A stretch of DNA of 64,000 bases from Lonicera japonica. Taxonomy: Eukaryota > Streptophyta > Magnoliopsida > Dipsacales > Caprifoliaceae. The stretch's first letter is position 1. Every line of letters begins with the position of its first letter. The notes under the pieces are model-generated. The model was not told the DNA's origin. It saw only the letters and a list, made by a program, of their open reading frames with translations, and did no database searches. The position numbers and the translations under genes are program-made. Below, piece after piece: positions 35,480-51,319 of this stretch. The stretch spans positions 15,106,501 through 15,170,500 of the forward strand of contig CM038469.1 in assembly GCA_021464415.1 (NCBI GenBank), in the 5' to 3' direction.

Positions 35480-36936
35480 GCTTGCCTAATGTAGGCCTTT
35501 CTAGACTGTTGCTATTTTCAGAGTAAGAGAAGCCCCTCTCGATCATGAAGATCTAATTCTCGTGTTCTTTTCTTTTGGCTTTTAGGGGAGTCTCTTCTTC
35601 TTGTCCACATACTGTCAGAGCTGTCCTCTTTGAATTAGTTTTTTGATCTCTTCCTTCAGCTTCCAGCAATTATCTGTCTCATGGCCATGGTCCTTGTGGT
35701 ACCGGCAGCACTTCGTCGTGTCCCTTTTCTTCTCAGAAGTCTTCATCTTTCGAGGTTCTGGGACCAAGCCTGGTTTAGCTGGGCATATACCTTACCCAAA
35801 GGAGTTGTTAGAGGAGTGAATTATTGGCGAGCTCTGCCCTCACTTGGTTCGGACTTGTTAGATTCCTTTTTACCCTCTTTTTCTTGACCGCGGGGTGGGC
35901 TGTGCCCTCTTTGGTGCTTGGAAGAGGACAAGAGGGCTGATAGGCCTGACAGGTTCCTTTCTTATGGGGTTTCTTCCACGCCAATCTTCTTGTTGACCTC
36001 GTTTAGAAGCTCGAACATGGTCTTCGGGGCAATTCTCGCTAAAGTCATGAGGCAGTATGGGGAGCTTACCCCTTCCATAAAGGCTGCCACTATCACACCT
36101 TCATTTAAATTTGTGACCATGAGATTTTCTTGGTTAAAACGGCAGGTGTATTCCTTCAGGCTCTCTGTAGACCTTTGTTTTACGGTGAAGAGGTGAGTAG
36201 AGGACTTAGACTGCTTTTGAGTTCCCAGGAAGTGCGAAACGAACTTAGTACCGAGCTCTAAGACTCTAGCGTCGAGAGTTTGAACTTCTCAGGGACCTGG
36301 CAGCTCTGAATGTGCTCTGCAAATGGTGATTTGAAATCTCTTACCAAAGCTGCTGCCGAGCTCCGACCAAAGTGGCCCATGGTCTTCATCATTTTAGCCA
36401 ATTGGGTCTTCATTCTTGATATTAGCCTTTTTTCAACCTCTTCGATGGATTCTCTATGCGATATTCTATCAAATACGGATCTTCAAGGTTTGACCTCCAC
36501 CTCTCGCTCAGATACCCGGGTTAATGGGAGGGGAGGTAGGCCTCTGCTTGGACTTTGATGTCTCGAAGCTTCATTCGAGCGCCTCTTGCGAACCACGTTC
36601 ACCCATTGATCTCTTGCTGGTGGGGGAGGAAGTGTAGCCAAAACTTCTTCATAGGAGGTCTCCCTAGTGGAGCTAGAAAGGTAGGATTTGAGCTCACAAG
36701 TTCTACTACGACTCCCCTAGATCCTCTGCTACGGTCTCCAAGCCTTTTCTCTTACTGGGACTCGTGGAAGGGATTGGGCGAACATCAGCAGATGCAGAGG
36801 CTGAAACCTACCTGCTTTTTTAGCTGACCGGGGGACTTTCTCTTTAAGCTAAGAGCCTGTCGATTCGGACTTGAAGGGCAGCTTGTCACTCTTGTAGGGC
36901 CAGTATATGGTCTAGTTGAGTTTGTCTAAAAGACAT
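35480..36936 (-). pseudogene. gag pseudogene of the gypsy element
   Basis: A start codon at 36936 opens a short MSFRQTQLDHILALQ-like reading interrupted by stops. Near the 3' end (about 35640-35715, minus) a frame gives CCRYHKDHGHETDNCWKLK, the degenerate zinc-knuckle-like tail of Tat-type Gag proteins. Stops are mainly TGA/TAG where Trp, Arg or Gln is expected. The plus-strand ORFs here (35681, 35918, 36310, 36555) are shadows. Confidence 0.65.
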
Positions 36937-36994
36937 AGTGATTTTTGGATGCTTTTTAGCTTTTGAAAAAGTATGTGACTTTGAAAAATTGTAT

Positions 36995-37012
36995 TTCCCA
37001 TAGACGGCTCCA
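36995..37012 (-). other. Primer-binding-site region of the gypsy element
   Basis: Three bases inside the 5' LTR the minus strand reads TTTGGAGCCGTCTATGGGA, one or two transitions from the TTTGGCGCCGTCTGTGGGA form common in plant Tat-type elements. The priming tRNA is not assigned here. Confidence 0.6.
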
Positions 37013-37015
37013 AAC

Positions 37016-37890
37016 TATTAGTGCACAAATCTAGAAGGATATTTCAGATCACACAATCAAATAGTTGTGTCGAATGATTGGAGTAATAAAAATGTAAAGA
37101 ATCTGAGAGAATCAAATATGTATAGAGGAGGTTGGCCTCGTTCGGAGATACGGGTTAGTCATCCTTTGTGGAATGGAGTTAGGAGCTCAGTTTACCTTGT
37201 ATTGATCACAAAGAAACAAGTGTTACAAACTCACATAAACCTCTCCAATTAATCTATATTCACAATGTCATGATAGGAGTGCGCTCATGCTATACAAGTG
37301 CTGGCTTCTCTATTCTAGGAGCTCTACCGAGTGTTCTGAGCTCTTATTCTCTTTCTCGTTTTCTTGCTATTAAATGATGTATTTTTCTGTTGTTGTTGGG
37401 TTGAACTTGGTTGGTTGAAGAAGTAAATGCTTCTTTTATATATATGACTGGAGAAAACGTGTGGCCAGAGTTCTCAAAGCAGGTCTGGAGCTATGCTTTG
37501 ATCATTACCAACTCTGACCTTGCTTCTCCATGAATTCTGGTGCATTAAATGTAGTTGATGTGCATTTAATGAAGGTGATGGAAGTTATGCGCGCTCTGCA
37601 GAGCTAGTGGCAGTCGTCCATACTTCTGTAAACCACTCTAGTAGAGTGGTTGGGCGAGAGGGAGCTTCAAATCTCGTCAAAAGAGCTATCGGGCCCGAGC
37701 TTCACAATTCGCCGTTCATAATTAAGTCTCGAGCAGGTACTCAATTCTTAAAGGGCTCCATCCTTCTTACAGTGAACCAACAAGGCTCTTCCGAACTCCT
37801 CACGTTGGGGTAGGTCCCATGGTTGACGTGGACGACCACGCGACAGCTCTTGGTTGGCGGGGCAAATTAGACTAATAATTTGCACCATCA
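37016..37890 (-). repeat. 5' LTR of the gypsy element (875 bp)
   Basis: The inner edge reads TATTAGTGC where the other LTR has TGTTGGTGC (transitions of the terminal G). The outer edge is GCACCATCA, followed by the target duplication. Confidence 0.92.
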
Positions 37891-39049
37891 ATACTAGTTT
37901 TGTGATGTATAGTAAAAGTTATAATTTTTAATAAAAAGTAGTAAAAATATATAAATTGGATGTTGGAAATGATTATACATCATAATTTGTCAAGAAAGAT
38001 TTAATTGATATTGATTAAAGAAATTTTGGTAAAACGGTTATATGCGAGAGAATGAGATATTGCATATTGTACACAAAAAATTGTAAAATGTGAAATTAAG
38101 TCCATTGCATAACACAATACAACACGTAGCACTTGGTTGTGCTTTATATTGTCTTCAAGACTCAGTGTATTTGATAATATTATGATGATGAGATTAAAAG
38201 AAATAAAGCATAGCATATCTATTATATTATATTGACAATATAGGAATCTTTATATTGTCTGGTGGTCTTTTGAAAGCATCAATTATGTGTATATTATTAT
38301 CAGCATTTTGTTTAGATCGTTGACAATTTCAATATTATGTATGTATCATCTATTGTGATTATATTATGCGAGATTGTGTTATTATTAGTGTTATACTAGT
38401 ATGAAAATGTACCATTGGGTTGAAAATCCCTAGACTTCTGGAGGGTAAGTAAAATGTCGTGCAGCCGAGAGCCAACGGTGTGTAGTACAAAATCTAAATA
38501 ACAGCATTAGCACTAGTTACTTTGTAGGACAAAGTGGTCCTTGGTATGTACTTGTGAAAGACATTTTGTTATTTCAGTATCAGTGTGAAAGTATAATTTA
38601 TTTGGCAGGATATGATTGACTGCTATTTATATATCAGATATGATTATTCTAGATTTCTCTATTGGCATCAGACTTTGTATATATGTCCATAGAGATGGAT
38701 GCAATTATTTTTTAGGCAGAGATCTTCTGACAGGTGGTATGGTATGAGCATGTCATACATGGCATGGCATGCTTTACTTGCATTAAGTAAATTTTTTCAG
38801 TGTATAATATTGCAATATAAATGATAAAAAAAATTAAATGAATATTTTTTGTAAAATTATATCATTATTTATGACTACTAAATGTTAGGTTCACCTCGTT
38901 TTAAATGTATATATATATGTACCAAGGCTGACGTAATGAGTACGGAGTTATCGGGTTTGAGTTAAGTTCACAGTATAGTTCTTTGATACCAACTAACTAT
39001 GTTAGTTTTGTATTGATATTACTATGGGGTATGCTACGGCATATCTAGT

Positions 39050-39086
<37 letters not shown>

Positions 39087-39778
39087 TTTATATTCTCGTT
39101 GTGTTGTATATTAAATTGTGTACGTGAAATACTTTATATTTGCTATGAATAAATATATTGATGACTGCATGTGACACGCGATGATGTGTCAAGTTGATAT
39201 GATGTGCAGTATGTACATAAAAGATAGAAATATTATGATGTAAATATTTTTGTTGTATGAAATATACATTGAGTTATTTTTTATAATGAATTATAAAACA
39301 TATTTATAGGCTAAACATTTAATTATATGAGAGAGACACGTTTAGATTATTAACTTAGCTTCTTTAGAAGAAAAGATATATGGCACTTATATTTGAGTTT
39401 CGATGTGACGATTGGTTTTAATTGGCACATTAAACGTACAATAACTAAGTCTGTTGTTTTTAATCGAAAATGGCATCATACAACATTATTTATATTTATT
39501 ATTTAATTGACCTATTTTAATTAATTTAAAATGGGTTAGTGACTCCCTTGAGTTCTAATAGTGTCGTTAATACGCAAATTGGGACTGGGTGTTACACATA
39601 TGCTACTTAAATATAAGTAATTTTAAAAAAAAATAGAAATAATAACTAGTAGAATAGTTAAAAGTTTTATTATCCTTGTTTATGCTACGGTGTAATTCTT
39701 TTTGTAAAATTAAAGCTCGCAAGGTTAAAATTATAATTCTAAAAATTTTACACGGTTTTAATTGTCTTGCCTATTTAG

Positions 39779-39841
<63 letters not shown>

Positions 39842-40000
39842 GATAGTGAAAAGATTGTTTTGCTAGAAAAAATTGTAGGACGTAGATTAAATTTTTTGAT
39901 TTATTCATCTATTTATTTTTTGTAGAACCAAGTGCACAATGGAAAATAAAGCAATCGAATTACTTTATTTAATACAAATTAAGCAGGCAAAAACATTTTA

Positions 40001-40285
40001 GGCTCCGTTTGATTGCAAAGATGGAAAATGAAAATAAATTTAGTTAGTTTATGTAAAAAGATAGAAAATAAGGTGAGGGATGTTGCTCATTTTATGAGTA
40101 TATATCCTCCATCCTTCTATATTTTTGGTGGAAAATTTTTACTCACCATCAAGCAAAGAAAATTTCTTCATGGAAAAACTTACAAATCATGAGGATATCA
40201 CTTCTATCACTCAACTTATTTTTCATCTTTTCATCAAAACTAACTCAATTTATTTTCTTTTTCCACGTTGCAATCAAACATAGCC
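40001..40285. mobile_element. Harbinger/Tourist-type MITE with TTA duplication
   Basis: Arms of about 75 bp: GGCTCCGTTTGATTGCAAAG on the left and the inverted GTTGCAATCAAACATAGCC on the right. Flanked by TTA on both sides (39998-40000 and 40286-40288). The 3-bp TTA duplication and 285-bp length fit Tourist MITEs. Confidence 0.8.
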
Positions 40286-40885
40286 TTATTTACTAGAAGG
40301 AAAAAACTTACAAAACTTTTTTCCAATTGATTCTTTATTCCATTCCTATTCCCAGTTGAATCAAACACCGGCATGACATCGTAGATGCTAGGAAAAAAAA
40401 CTTTTAAAGAATTAATTATACTTATTCCATTCCCAAAACTTGAAGCAAACGAGCCCTAAAAGTAATTGTTTTATAATGAGCATGTATTTTAATATTTTTG
40501 GGACTCGTTTGGTTCCGCAAATTATCTTATTTATAATTGTTCTATTATAAAAAAACTTTAATTCTATAAAAAAATTGCGGTGTTATTTTTTTCACATAAA
40601 CTTATATAGTATTTATAAGTTATGTAATTTTAACTAGTGTATATATATTCTTATTAATATCTTATGTATTAACTTAAATTTATGACTTTATATTCATTTT
40701 TGTGACTAAACGATCAAATTAGATCATTCAAGAATTAAGCAATTTTAAATTGTCAATTTGTAAATTGGAAGTCAACCAAACTGGAACATACGTAAATGGG
40801 AATATTTTGGGCAGATGAACAAAAAAATAGAGGATCAATCTAAATAATCAAAGGTGATTTTAATTTCACCCACTAAATTATTCTT

Positions 40886-40887
<2 letters not shown>

Positions 40888-40927
<40 letters not shown>
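40888..40927. repeat. Poly-C run of 40
   Basis: Forty consecutive C, followed by A and five more C. Possible G-quadruplex/i-motif former, but also a typical place for length errors. Confidence 0.9.
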
Positions 40928-41618
40928 ACCCCCATCTCACGGTTCTTGATTGTTCAAAAATATTAGGTGTAAATAAAGACACCCTTTACTAATTATTATA
41001 TGGGGTGAATTGAAAGAAACTTTAAAAATTTAGTGAGGTGAATAGAAAGAGGGATAAAAATAATATGTTTGTGTGTACATTTAAGGGCGGAAATATTGGC
41101 ACTCTTAATATCTTTTGAAAACACGCACTTTTTATTCGGTACTTGACAACCAAGTAAGGTATATATTATTCAGTTGTGAAAGATCGAATAGAAACTTAAT
41201 AATGAATTTCTCAGTTGTCACGGACCAAAAATATAGACTTGTACTTGACTCTCAAAAACTAAGTAATAGACACCTTACTATGTAGCGAATTACTAAATAA
41301 AAAAAGGAGTATTACCAAGTATTTTTAGACATTTGGAATGCCAATATCTCCACCCATATTTAAAAACAACTATAATTAAACCTAATCAAAATTTTCTCAG
41401 TTTCTATTTGTCAGTTTTGCAATCATAAAAAGTGTTTTCTCACCGAAATCTTTTAACTTTTTTAAGAATTATAAACTTCAATTTATTGTTGTGTTTATTT
41501 AAATAAATGATAATCAACCACCTATCACCTTATGTGGTATAACGTATTTTAAAACAAGAGTTCATATTCAAAATTTTAGACTTTGTCATTAATTTTGACC
41601 TTGAAGGACATAAAATTA

Positions 41619-41865
41619 CTCCCTACGCTATTCCAAATTGATAGTTTGTGTTTTTCGAATTATTTATTTATTTTTATTTTTTTGTGGAACATAAATAATG
41701 CAATAAATCTCGCATTAAAACTGATCCGACCCAAGCCAGGTGAGCATATCTAGGGTCATAACTTTTATATTTTATCATTAGCTAAGCTTTTAGGAAATAT
41801 ACCATTAAGAAATTAATGTTCTCCTAAAAAGATACCAAAATAAATCATTTTAAGCGAGAGGAAAG
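41619..41865. mobile_element. Decayed Mariner-type MITE
   Basis: Bounded by TA (41617-41618, 41866-41867). Ends CTCCCTACGCTATTCCAAATT and the inverted ATCATTTTAAGCGAGAGGAAAG, degenerate Stowaway-like termini. Confidence 0.5.
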
Positions 41866-42220
41866 TATTCTAAGTTTTGGCTAGCTATGCTAGGCATCAA
41901 GTAATCACCTGGGAAAACAATGAAATTTTATAATTCCCTGGAAAGATTTATATCCAAACATTAACATAAAATAACAGATCTCCTGTACGCAAATGTAAAT
42001 ATGCTAATAAGCTCAATGGGGAACTCTTAATTTCACTGAAACAGAGGGGCTGAAAATTTTATAGCCAAATGTAAAATCATACAAACAAACTGAGGACCAA
42101 AGCTCACTACCCCCCAATAATCTGTTTATCATGATAATTATCTGTTTGCAAATGTAAAGACGCTAACAATAATAAGCTCATACAATCCCCAAATATATCT
42201 CTTCATGATAATAGCTGTGA

Positions 42221-46828
<4,608 letters not shown>

Positions 46829-47251
46829 CTACCATGTGCCCCTCCACTTGTGCACCCCTACTCCATTCCTAGGCTAAAAAGTGTACTTTTGAGCTGCATG
46901 TGCCCTATTAACGTGTCAATTATTTATTAGTTAAAATAAAATATAATATATATTTTTTAATTAATAAATAAATAATTATCATATTTAATAGGTCAAATAT
47001 TTATATTTATTTAAAATAATTGTAATGTAGTGAATAATAAATTAAATTTATCATGGATTATCTTTAAGCAAAACATGATTAATGTAAAGATGCAGCATCA
47101 TTGTGTTCTTAAACTTTGTCTCTTTAAATAACTTTCACCTAAGTGTGTGGAGGCCATAAGCACTTTTAAATAATTTAGTAACACTAACTTACCAAGTAAA
47201 GGTAATTAGTTTAGCGGTTAATAATTAAGATACTTTTTGAAATTTGTATTA

Positions 47252-47535
47252 CTCCCCCTGCCCCAATTTAATTGTTACACTTTGAAAAACTAAAAATTAA
47301 GAAGACATAATGATTACTCCAAAAAAAAATGCTTATTTCCAAAAACTTCATTTACTTTTCTTCTCTTAAAAATAGTGGCAGGACCCAAAATAAAAAAAGT
47401 GTGGGAAGCTTAAAGGGTAACATTGAAAATAAAAAAAGTTGTTATAATTAATAACATACCAAATGTGAAAAGTGGATAACTATTTTGGGACATTTATAAA
47501 TTGAATAGTGGACAATTAAATTGGGACGGAGGGAG
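47252..47535. mobile_element. Stowaway-type (Mariner) MITE
   Basis: TA-flanked (47250-47251, 47536-47537) with ends CTCCCCCTGCCCCAATTTAA and AAATTGGGACGGAGGGAG. Homologous to 10087-10376. Confidence 0.9.
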
Positions 47536-48025
47536 TATATTATTTTGTGTTAAAACATAGGTTCCAACACAAGGATGTGCATGGTAAAAAAATAAGAGGT
47601 CCAAAATGTAAATATATGGTAAGAGATCGCACATGTCCCACGAGAGTCATATGAATCTTGAACTTAAGTAAATAAAAGATGAGAAATTACAAGACGCTAG
47701 GAGCGTACTAAAAGGTTTAGTAATTTATGTATGAGACCCAATATTAAGAAGGGGCGTCTCTATTTATATATGGCAAAAGACTTCTTAACACTCAATTTCT
47801 TTATAATATTTTTCAAATATGATTTTAAATATTTTGATTTAGCATAAGTATTAATTAATATTAATCTTCCTGATACTCTCACAAACAAATCCACCAGTTC
47901 ATCAACCGTATTCTTCTACTATAATACCTTTGCCCACTGTCGTAATCGCCACCACCATCGTCACTTTTCAGGTCCATCAACCTCATTCTTTACAATAGCG
48001 CGACCACCACCACATGTATATATAT

Positions 48026-48256
48026 AGATTAGATGATGAGCTGAAGTTTGTGGGGGAGTATGGCCTTCGGTGTAAGAGGGAGCCTTGGAGGGTTCAGTAT
48101 GCTCTCAGCCGCATTCGTAATGCAGCAAGAATGCTTCTGACCCTTGATGAGAAGGACCCATGTAGGATTTTCAAAGGCGAAAACCTTCTCATGATGATGA
48201 ACATGTATGGGTTGTTGGATGAAAGCCAGAACAAGCTTGATTATATGTTAGCCCCT
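48026..48256 (+). pseudogene. Ribosomal protein S9 (uS4, cytosolic 40S) gene fragment
   Basis: Translation gives [35 protein letters not shown] and [17 protein letters not shown], an unmistakable internal piece of cytosolic RPS9 (uS4 family). It covers roughly residues 30-105 of a protein of about 195. The N- and C-terminal thirds are missing. Several usually invariant basic positions are changed (for example LLRRMNRYG reads LLMMMNMYG). It then runs into unrelated PAMDES and a stop at 48272-48274. No introns within it. Likely a captured or retroposed fragment, not a working gene. Confidence 0.88.
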
Positions 48257-49502
48257 GCCATGGATGAAAGCTAGAGGCCATGGCTGCATTTTTACTTAGT
48301 TTTGTTACAGTGTATGTACAAAATTATAATTTTTGTTTTCCATCCTTCATTTGGTTGTTCTCCGTCGAGTACGGTAAACATAATCAGTTTTGTTCCACCA
48401 AGTAAGGATGCACATATTCAGTTTTGTTCCACTGAGGAAGGTGCATATACTCGGTTGTTTTTCACCAAGTAAACCTTCATACGCTGTTATTTTTGTTTTT
48501 CAGAGCCAAATCAATGGAGAAGTGTTTGTAAGAAGTGGAAGAAGAACACACATATGATATATGATAAGTAAAGAAGAAAGCAAAGGGTGTGTTTGGATCA
48601 AGGGTTGTGTTTTGATGTAAGCATTAGCTTTGAGTGGTAGGATGGGTTTGTTGGTGGTTGAGTGTATTAATTTGAGTTATTAGTGTAAATAGTGGAATTA
48701 TTAATTGTGCCATTAATTGCTAAGTATGGTAGTAAATATAAAAAGGAGGGGTGAGTAAATAGAAAGAAACTCACTTAAACAAAATGGAGTGTTAGAAAAT
48801 ATTTTGGTGGTTGTAATTAGCGTCACAATTAAGTAGGAATAATGGTGAAAAATCCATTTTCTTTTCATTTATTTACAATAGATCCAAGACCATATATCTT
48901 AATATGAAAATTGATATAATTATGTTGTAAAATTAGCAAGAAGGACAATACATCATATCTTTTGACATATTTACCCAATCACAAAAAATACATTTACCAT
49001 CTATAATTCACTTACCATAGGTAAAGTGTATGGATTTATAAATGCATTTACTTATTTAATTATATATGTTTGCCATATATTATTTGAAGAGTGTGGATAT
49101 ACATATACATATACATATACGTATGTATATATATAGAGAGAGAGAGATGAATGCATTTTATTTTAAAAAAATTTAATATTATTTTTGTATTGAAGTGAAT
49201 TTTCAAATTTGAAACGTTACACAGAGAAATTTCAATATTTTCTACAATATTTTAAGTATGTATTGTGCAATTAGTCCAAAGAGAGAGAGAAAGAGTATGT
49301 ATTGTGCAAAAGTGCAGTTCAATTTCTAGAAACAAATAGAAAAGGCAATAAGAGCATATTTTGGCTCAAAATAATGCTTAGTTGGTAAGGGTGGATTTCT
49401 CATTGAAGAAGTTTATATCATGTTCTTCTTATAAAAGTTAGTACATTTGAAACGATGGACTTTATTACATATTACATGAAATATCAAGATTCATAAATTT
49501 TA

Positions 49503-50556
49503 GGGAAATTTAGACTTAGGTACTTCCATAATGGGCAAAATTAGACTTAGGTACTCTTTTGTTTTAAAATTAAACTTTGGTACAAATTCTGTCAATCTCC
49601 CGTCACAATTAACAGACAAGTGATTTTCACGTGTCTTTAACCAACCAAATATAACCATAGTTAACATTTTAAAAAAAAAGATTATCAAAAAAGTCATAGC
49701 ACAGACCCTTCACCCAAAATACCTCTGACCACCGGCTTCATCTGTAATCAACATCACCTCCACATATTAAATATGCCACATATCTAATAAATCCACCACA
49801 AATTTATTCATATAAAGATATATACATATATATATACATACGCATATATGTATATGTATGTAGAGAGAGATTGAGGTTAGGGGTTTTCAAGGTTTAGGGC
49901 TTTTCCAACGGGAGTGGGTTGTTGGAGGGATGGGACGGCGAAAATTTTCCGATGAGTGGAGGGTTTGTGGTTCCGATGTAGAGAGAGAGAGAAAGCGGCA
50001 GGTTTGTGGTTCCACCGTCGCAACCTTCGTCTTCGCACACACACATATATATATATATATACAGATATATACAGATATGCATATACATAGATATATACAT
50101 ATATATGTAGAGAGAGATTGAGGTTGGGGGTTTCAAGGTTTGAGGCTTTTCCGTTGGGGTGGGTATATTGGAGGGAGGGGACGACGAAACATTTCCGATG
50201 AGCAGTAGGTTTATGGTTCCGATTTGGAGGTGGTGTTGGTGATGGATGTAGGGTGGAGATCGGAGGTGGATGCGGTGTTAATGATGAGAGGTGTAAGTGG
50301 TGTTGAAGATGGATGGAGGTGGTGGAGATCGGTGGTGGTGGGAGATCAGAGGTATTTTTGACTTTATTTTTTCTTTATTTTTATTTTTTTTTAAATGAGT
50401 TGAGTTGGGATGGGTTAGTTAAAGACATGTGAAAATCACGTTTCTGTTAACTGTGACGGGAGATTGACGGAATTGGTACCAAAGTCTAATTTTGAAACAA
50501 AAGAGTACCCAAGTCTAATTTCGCCCATTAAGAAAGTACCTAAGTCTAGATTGCCC
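49503..50556. mobile_element. Mutator-like element with long TIRs and perfect 9-bp duplication (1054 bp)
   Basis: Starts GGGAAATTTAGACTTAGG and ends CTAAGTCTAGATTGCCC, with arms inverted over about 180 bp (both include the GACGGGAGATTGACGG / CTGTCAATCTCCCGTCAC block). Identical TAAATTTTA flanks (49494-49502 and 50557-50565). The core has a direct duplication of about 240 bp: GAGAGATTGAGGTTRGGGGT at about 49865 and 50111, followed in each copy by GGCTTTTCC and CGATGAG. No transposase; ORFs are compositional. Confidence 0.9.
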
Positions 50557-51319
50557 TAAATTTTATCCAGAGTATTATAAAGCGGAAGGGGAACATCAAC
50601 AAGTGATGTGGTTATCTAAATCGTGTCATTTTTTCTCCCTTTTATCTTTGCAAGTAAACATTTTCAAGCAGTTTAACATTACAGCATAAGTAATGTGATA
50701 CAAAAAAATGAGCGAGAAGGAAAAAATAATACTCGACAACATTGTAATTGACCTTTACAAATGCAGGTGTACATCCTTGTGATACAGAATAACACAAAAC
50801 ATTAAAAATTATCCACGTAGCTAAAATAAATTACGGAGGAAAGCCTTCCATTTTGTTGGATAAAGGAGGGTGTCCTTACAAAGAAAAATCTTTAGTACTC
50901 AACATGACTTATTAGTTGCACACAATGGATCAAAAAGTTACTTATTAGCAAAAGCCGTCCATAACCAAGCCTCTTGGCCCAGTGGTATTAGGCTGCCACT
51001 AGGACAACCTTAGGGTCGACTTGGAGCTCCCAAGGTCGCGGGCTCGAACACCCCGTGAGAAACCCAAAAAAAAAAAAAAAAAGCCGTCTGGGTGAACTAG
51101 GAATAAGTTATAATAATGACATCAATAATCTTGTATACATGTTAAAGCACATAGTACAATAATGATCTACACATATAACAATACAAAAAACATATATACA
51201 AGTACATTCCATTTCCCTTTTGCATTGATGCATCAACAAATCTCAAAATATCAAGAAAAATCAAAACCAAGATAACTAAAAACCCCACTTTCATTTCTCA
51301 AATATGATTCTCAAGTTAA
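50557..51319. other. RNC1 3' flank with a SINE
   Basis: AT-rich sequence downstream of RNC1, containing the SINE at 50960-51078. 51100-51319 is probably the RNC1 3' UTR. No other feature seen. Confidence 0.6.
50960..51078 (+). mobile_element. tRNA-derived SINE with 10-bp target duplication
   Basis: The head reads GCCTCTTGGCCCAGTGGTAT (box A-like, about 50969-50990), then GGTCGCGGGCTCGAACACC (box B-like, about 51033-51051), then a poly(A) tail. Flanked by AAAAGCCGTC on both sides (50950-50959 and 51079-51088; the flanking A's overlap the tail). Pol III boxes, A-tail and long target duplication define a SINE mobilised by LINE machinery. Confidence 0.9.

Larger units (their letters stand above)
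26333..37890 (-). mobile_element. Ty3/gypsy LTR retrotransposon, Tat-like, 11.6 kb, defective
   Basis: Bounded by identical 5-bp target duplications ATACT (26328-26332 and 37891-37895). LTRs lie at 26333-27209 and 37016-37890 with ends TGTTGGTG and CACCATCA. The primer-binding region and polypurine tract show minus-strand orientation. Order on the minus strand: gag, protease, reverse transcriptase, RNase H, second RNase H, integrase, as in Ty3/gypsy; the additional RNase H and an antisense gene in the 3' region point to the Tat lineage (Retand/Grande/RIRE2-like). All pol domains are broken by stops and the polymerase motif is altered, so it cannot act alone. Numerous differences between the two LTRs show that insertion is not recent. 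Confidence 0.92.
23501..39596 (+). mobile_element. Long TGTGACACCC...GGGTGTTACA element, copy C, split by nested insertions
   Basis: Left part 23501-24594 starts TGTGACACCCC; right part 37896-39596 ends CTGGGTGTTACA. The right part carries the same internal block as copies A and B (TTGAAAATCCCTA-ACTTCTGGA, then AGAGCCAACGGTGTGTAGT, 38417-38500). Removing the Mutator-like element (24604-26293) and the gypsy element (26333-37890) leaves about 2.8 kb. Non-coding; a solo LTR or non-autonomous long repeat is likely. A (TA)n run lies at 39052-39083. Confidence 0.55.
39598..42220. other. Intergenic region with MITEs, (AAT)n and poly-C
   Basis: Contains (AAT)n at 39781-39841, a Harbinger-type MITE at 40001-40285, a 40-C run at 40888-40927 and a Mariner-type MITE at 41619-41865. 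Sequence at 41100-41340 has repeated ACTTGAC/AACTAAG motifs of an unclassified repeat. 41870-42220 is AT-rich, probably 3' flank/UTR of CK2-alpha. No gene seen. Confidence 0.65.
46829..49493. other. Intergenic region upstream of CK2-alpha
   Basis: 46829-47250 is AT-rich promoter-side sequence. It then holds the Mariner-type MITE (47252-47535), a ribosomal protein S9 fragment (48026-48256) inside a possible gene-capturing element, and AT-rich simple sequence with short (ATAC)n and (GA)n tracts at 49095-49150. No intact gene. Confidence 0.6.

Noticed and set aside
32076..36827. Several plus-strand ORFs over the gypsy pol and gag region
   Set aside because: Shadows of the minus-strand gag-pol reading, which carries the recognisable motifs.
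49894..50136. Overlapping ORFs with Tyr/Ile/His runs
   Set aside because: Produced by TATATACATA-type repeats inside the Mutator-like element.
50960..51078. Possible tRNA gene
   Set aside because: A- and B-box-like motifs are present but there is no cloverleaf with anticodon arm; poly(A) tail and flanking duplication make it a SINE.
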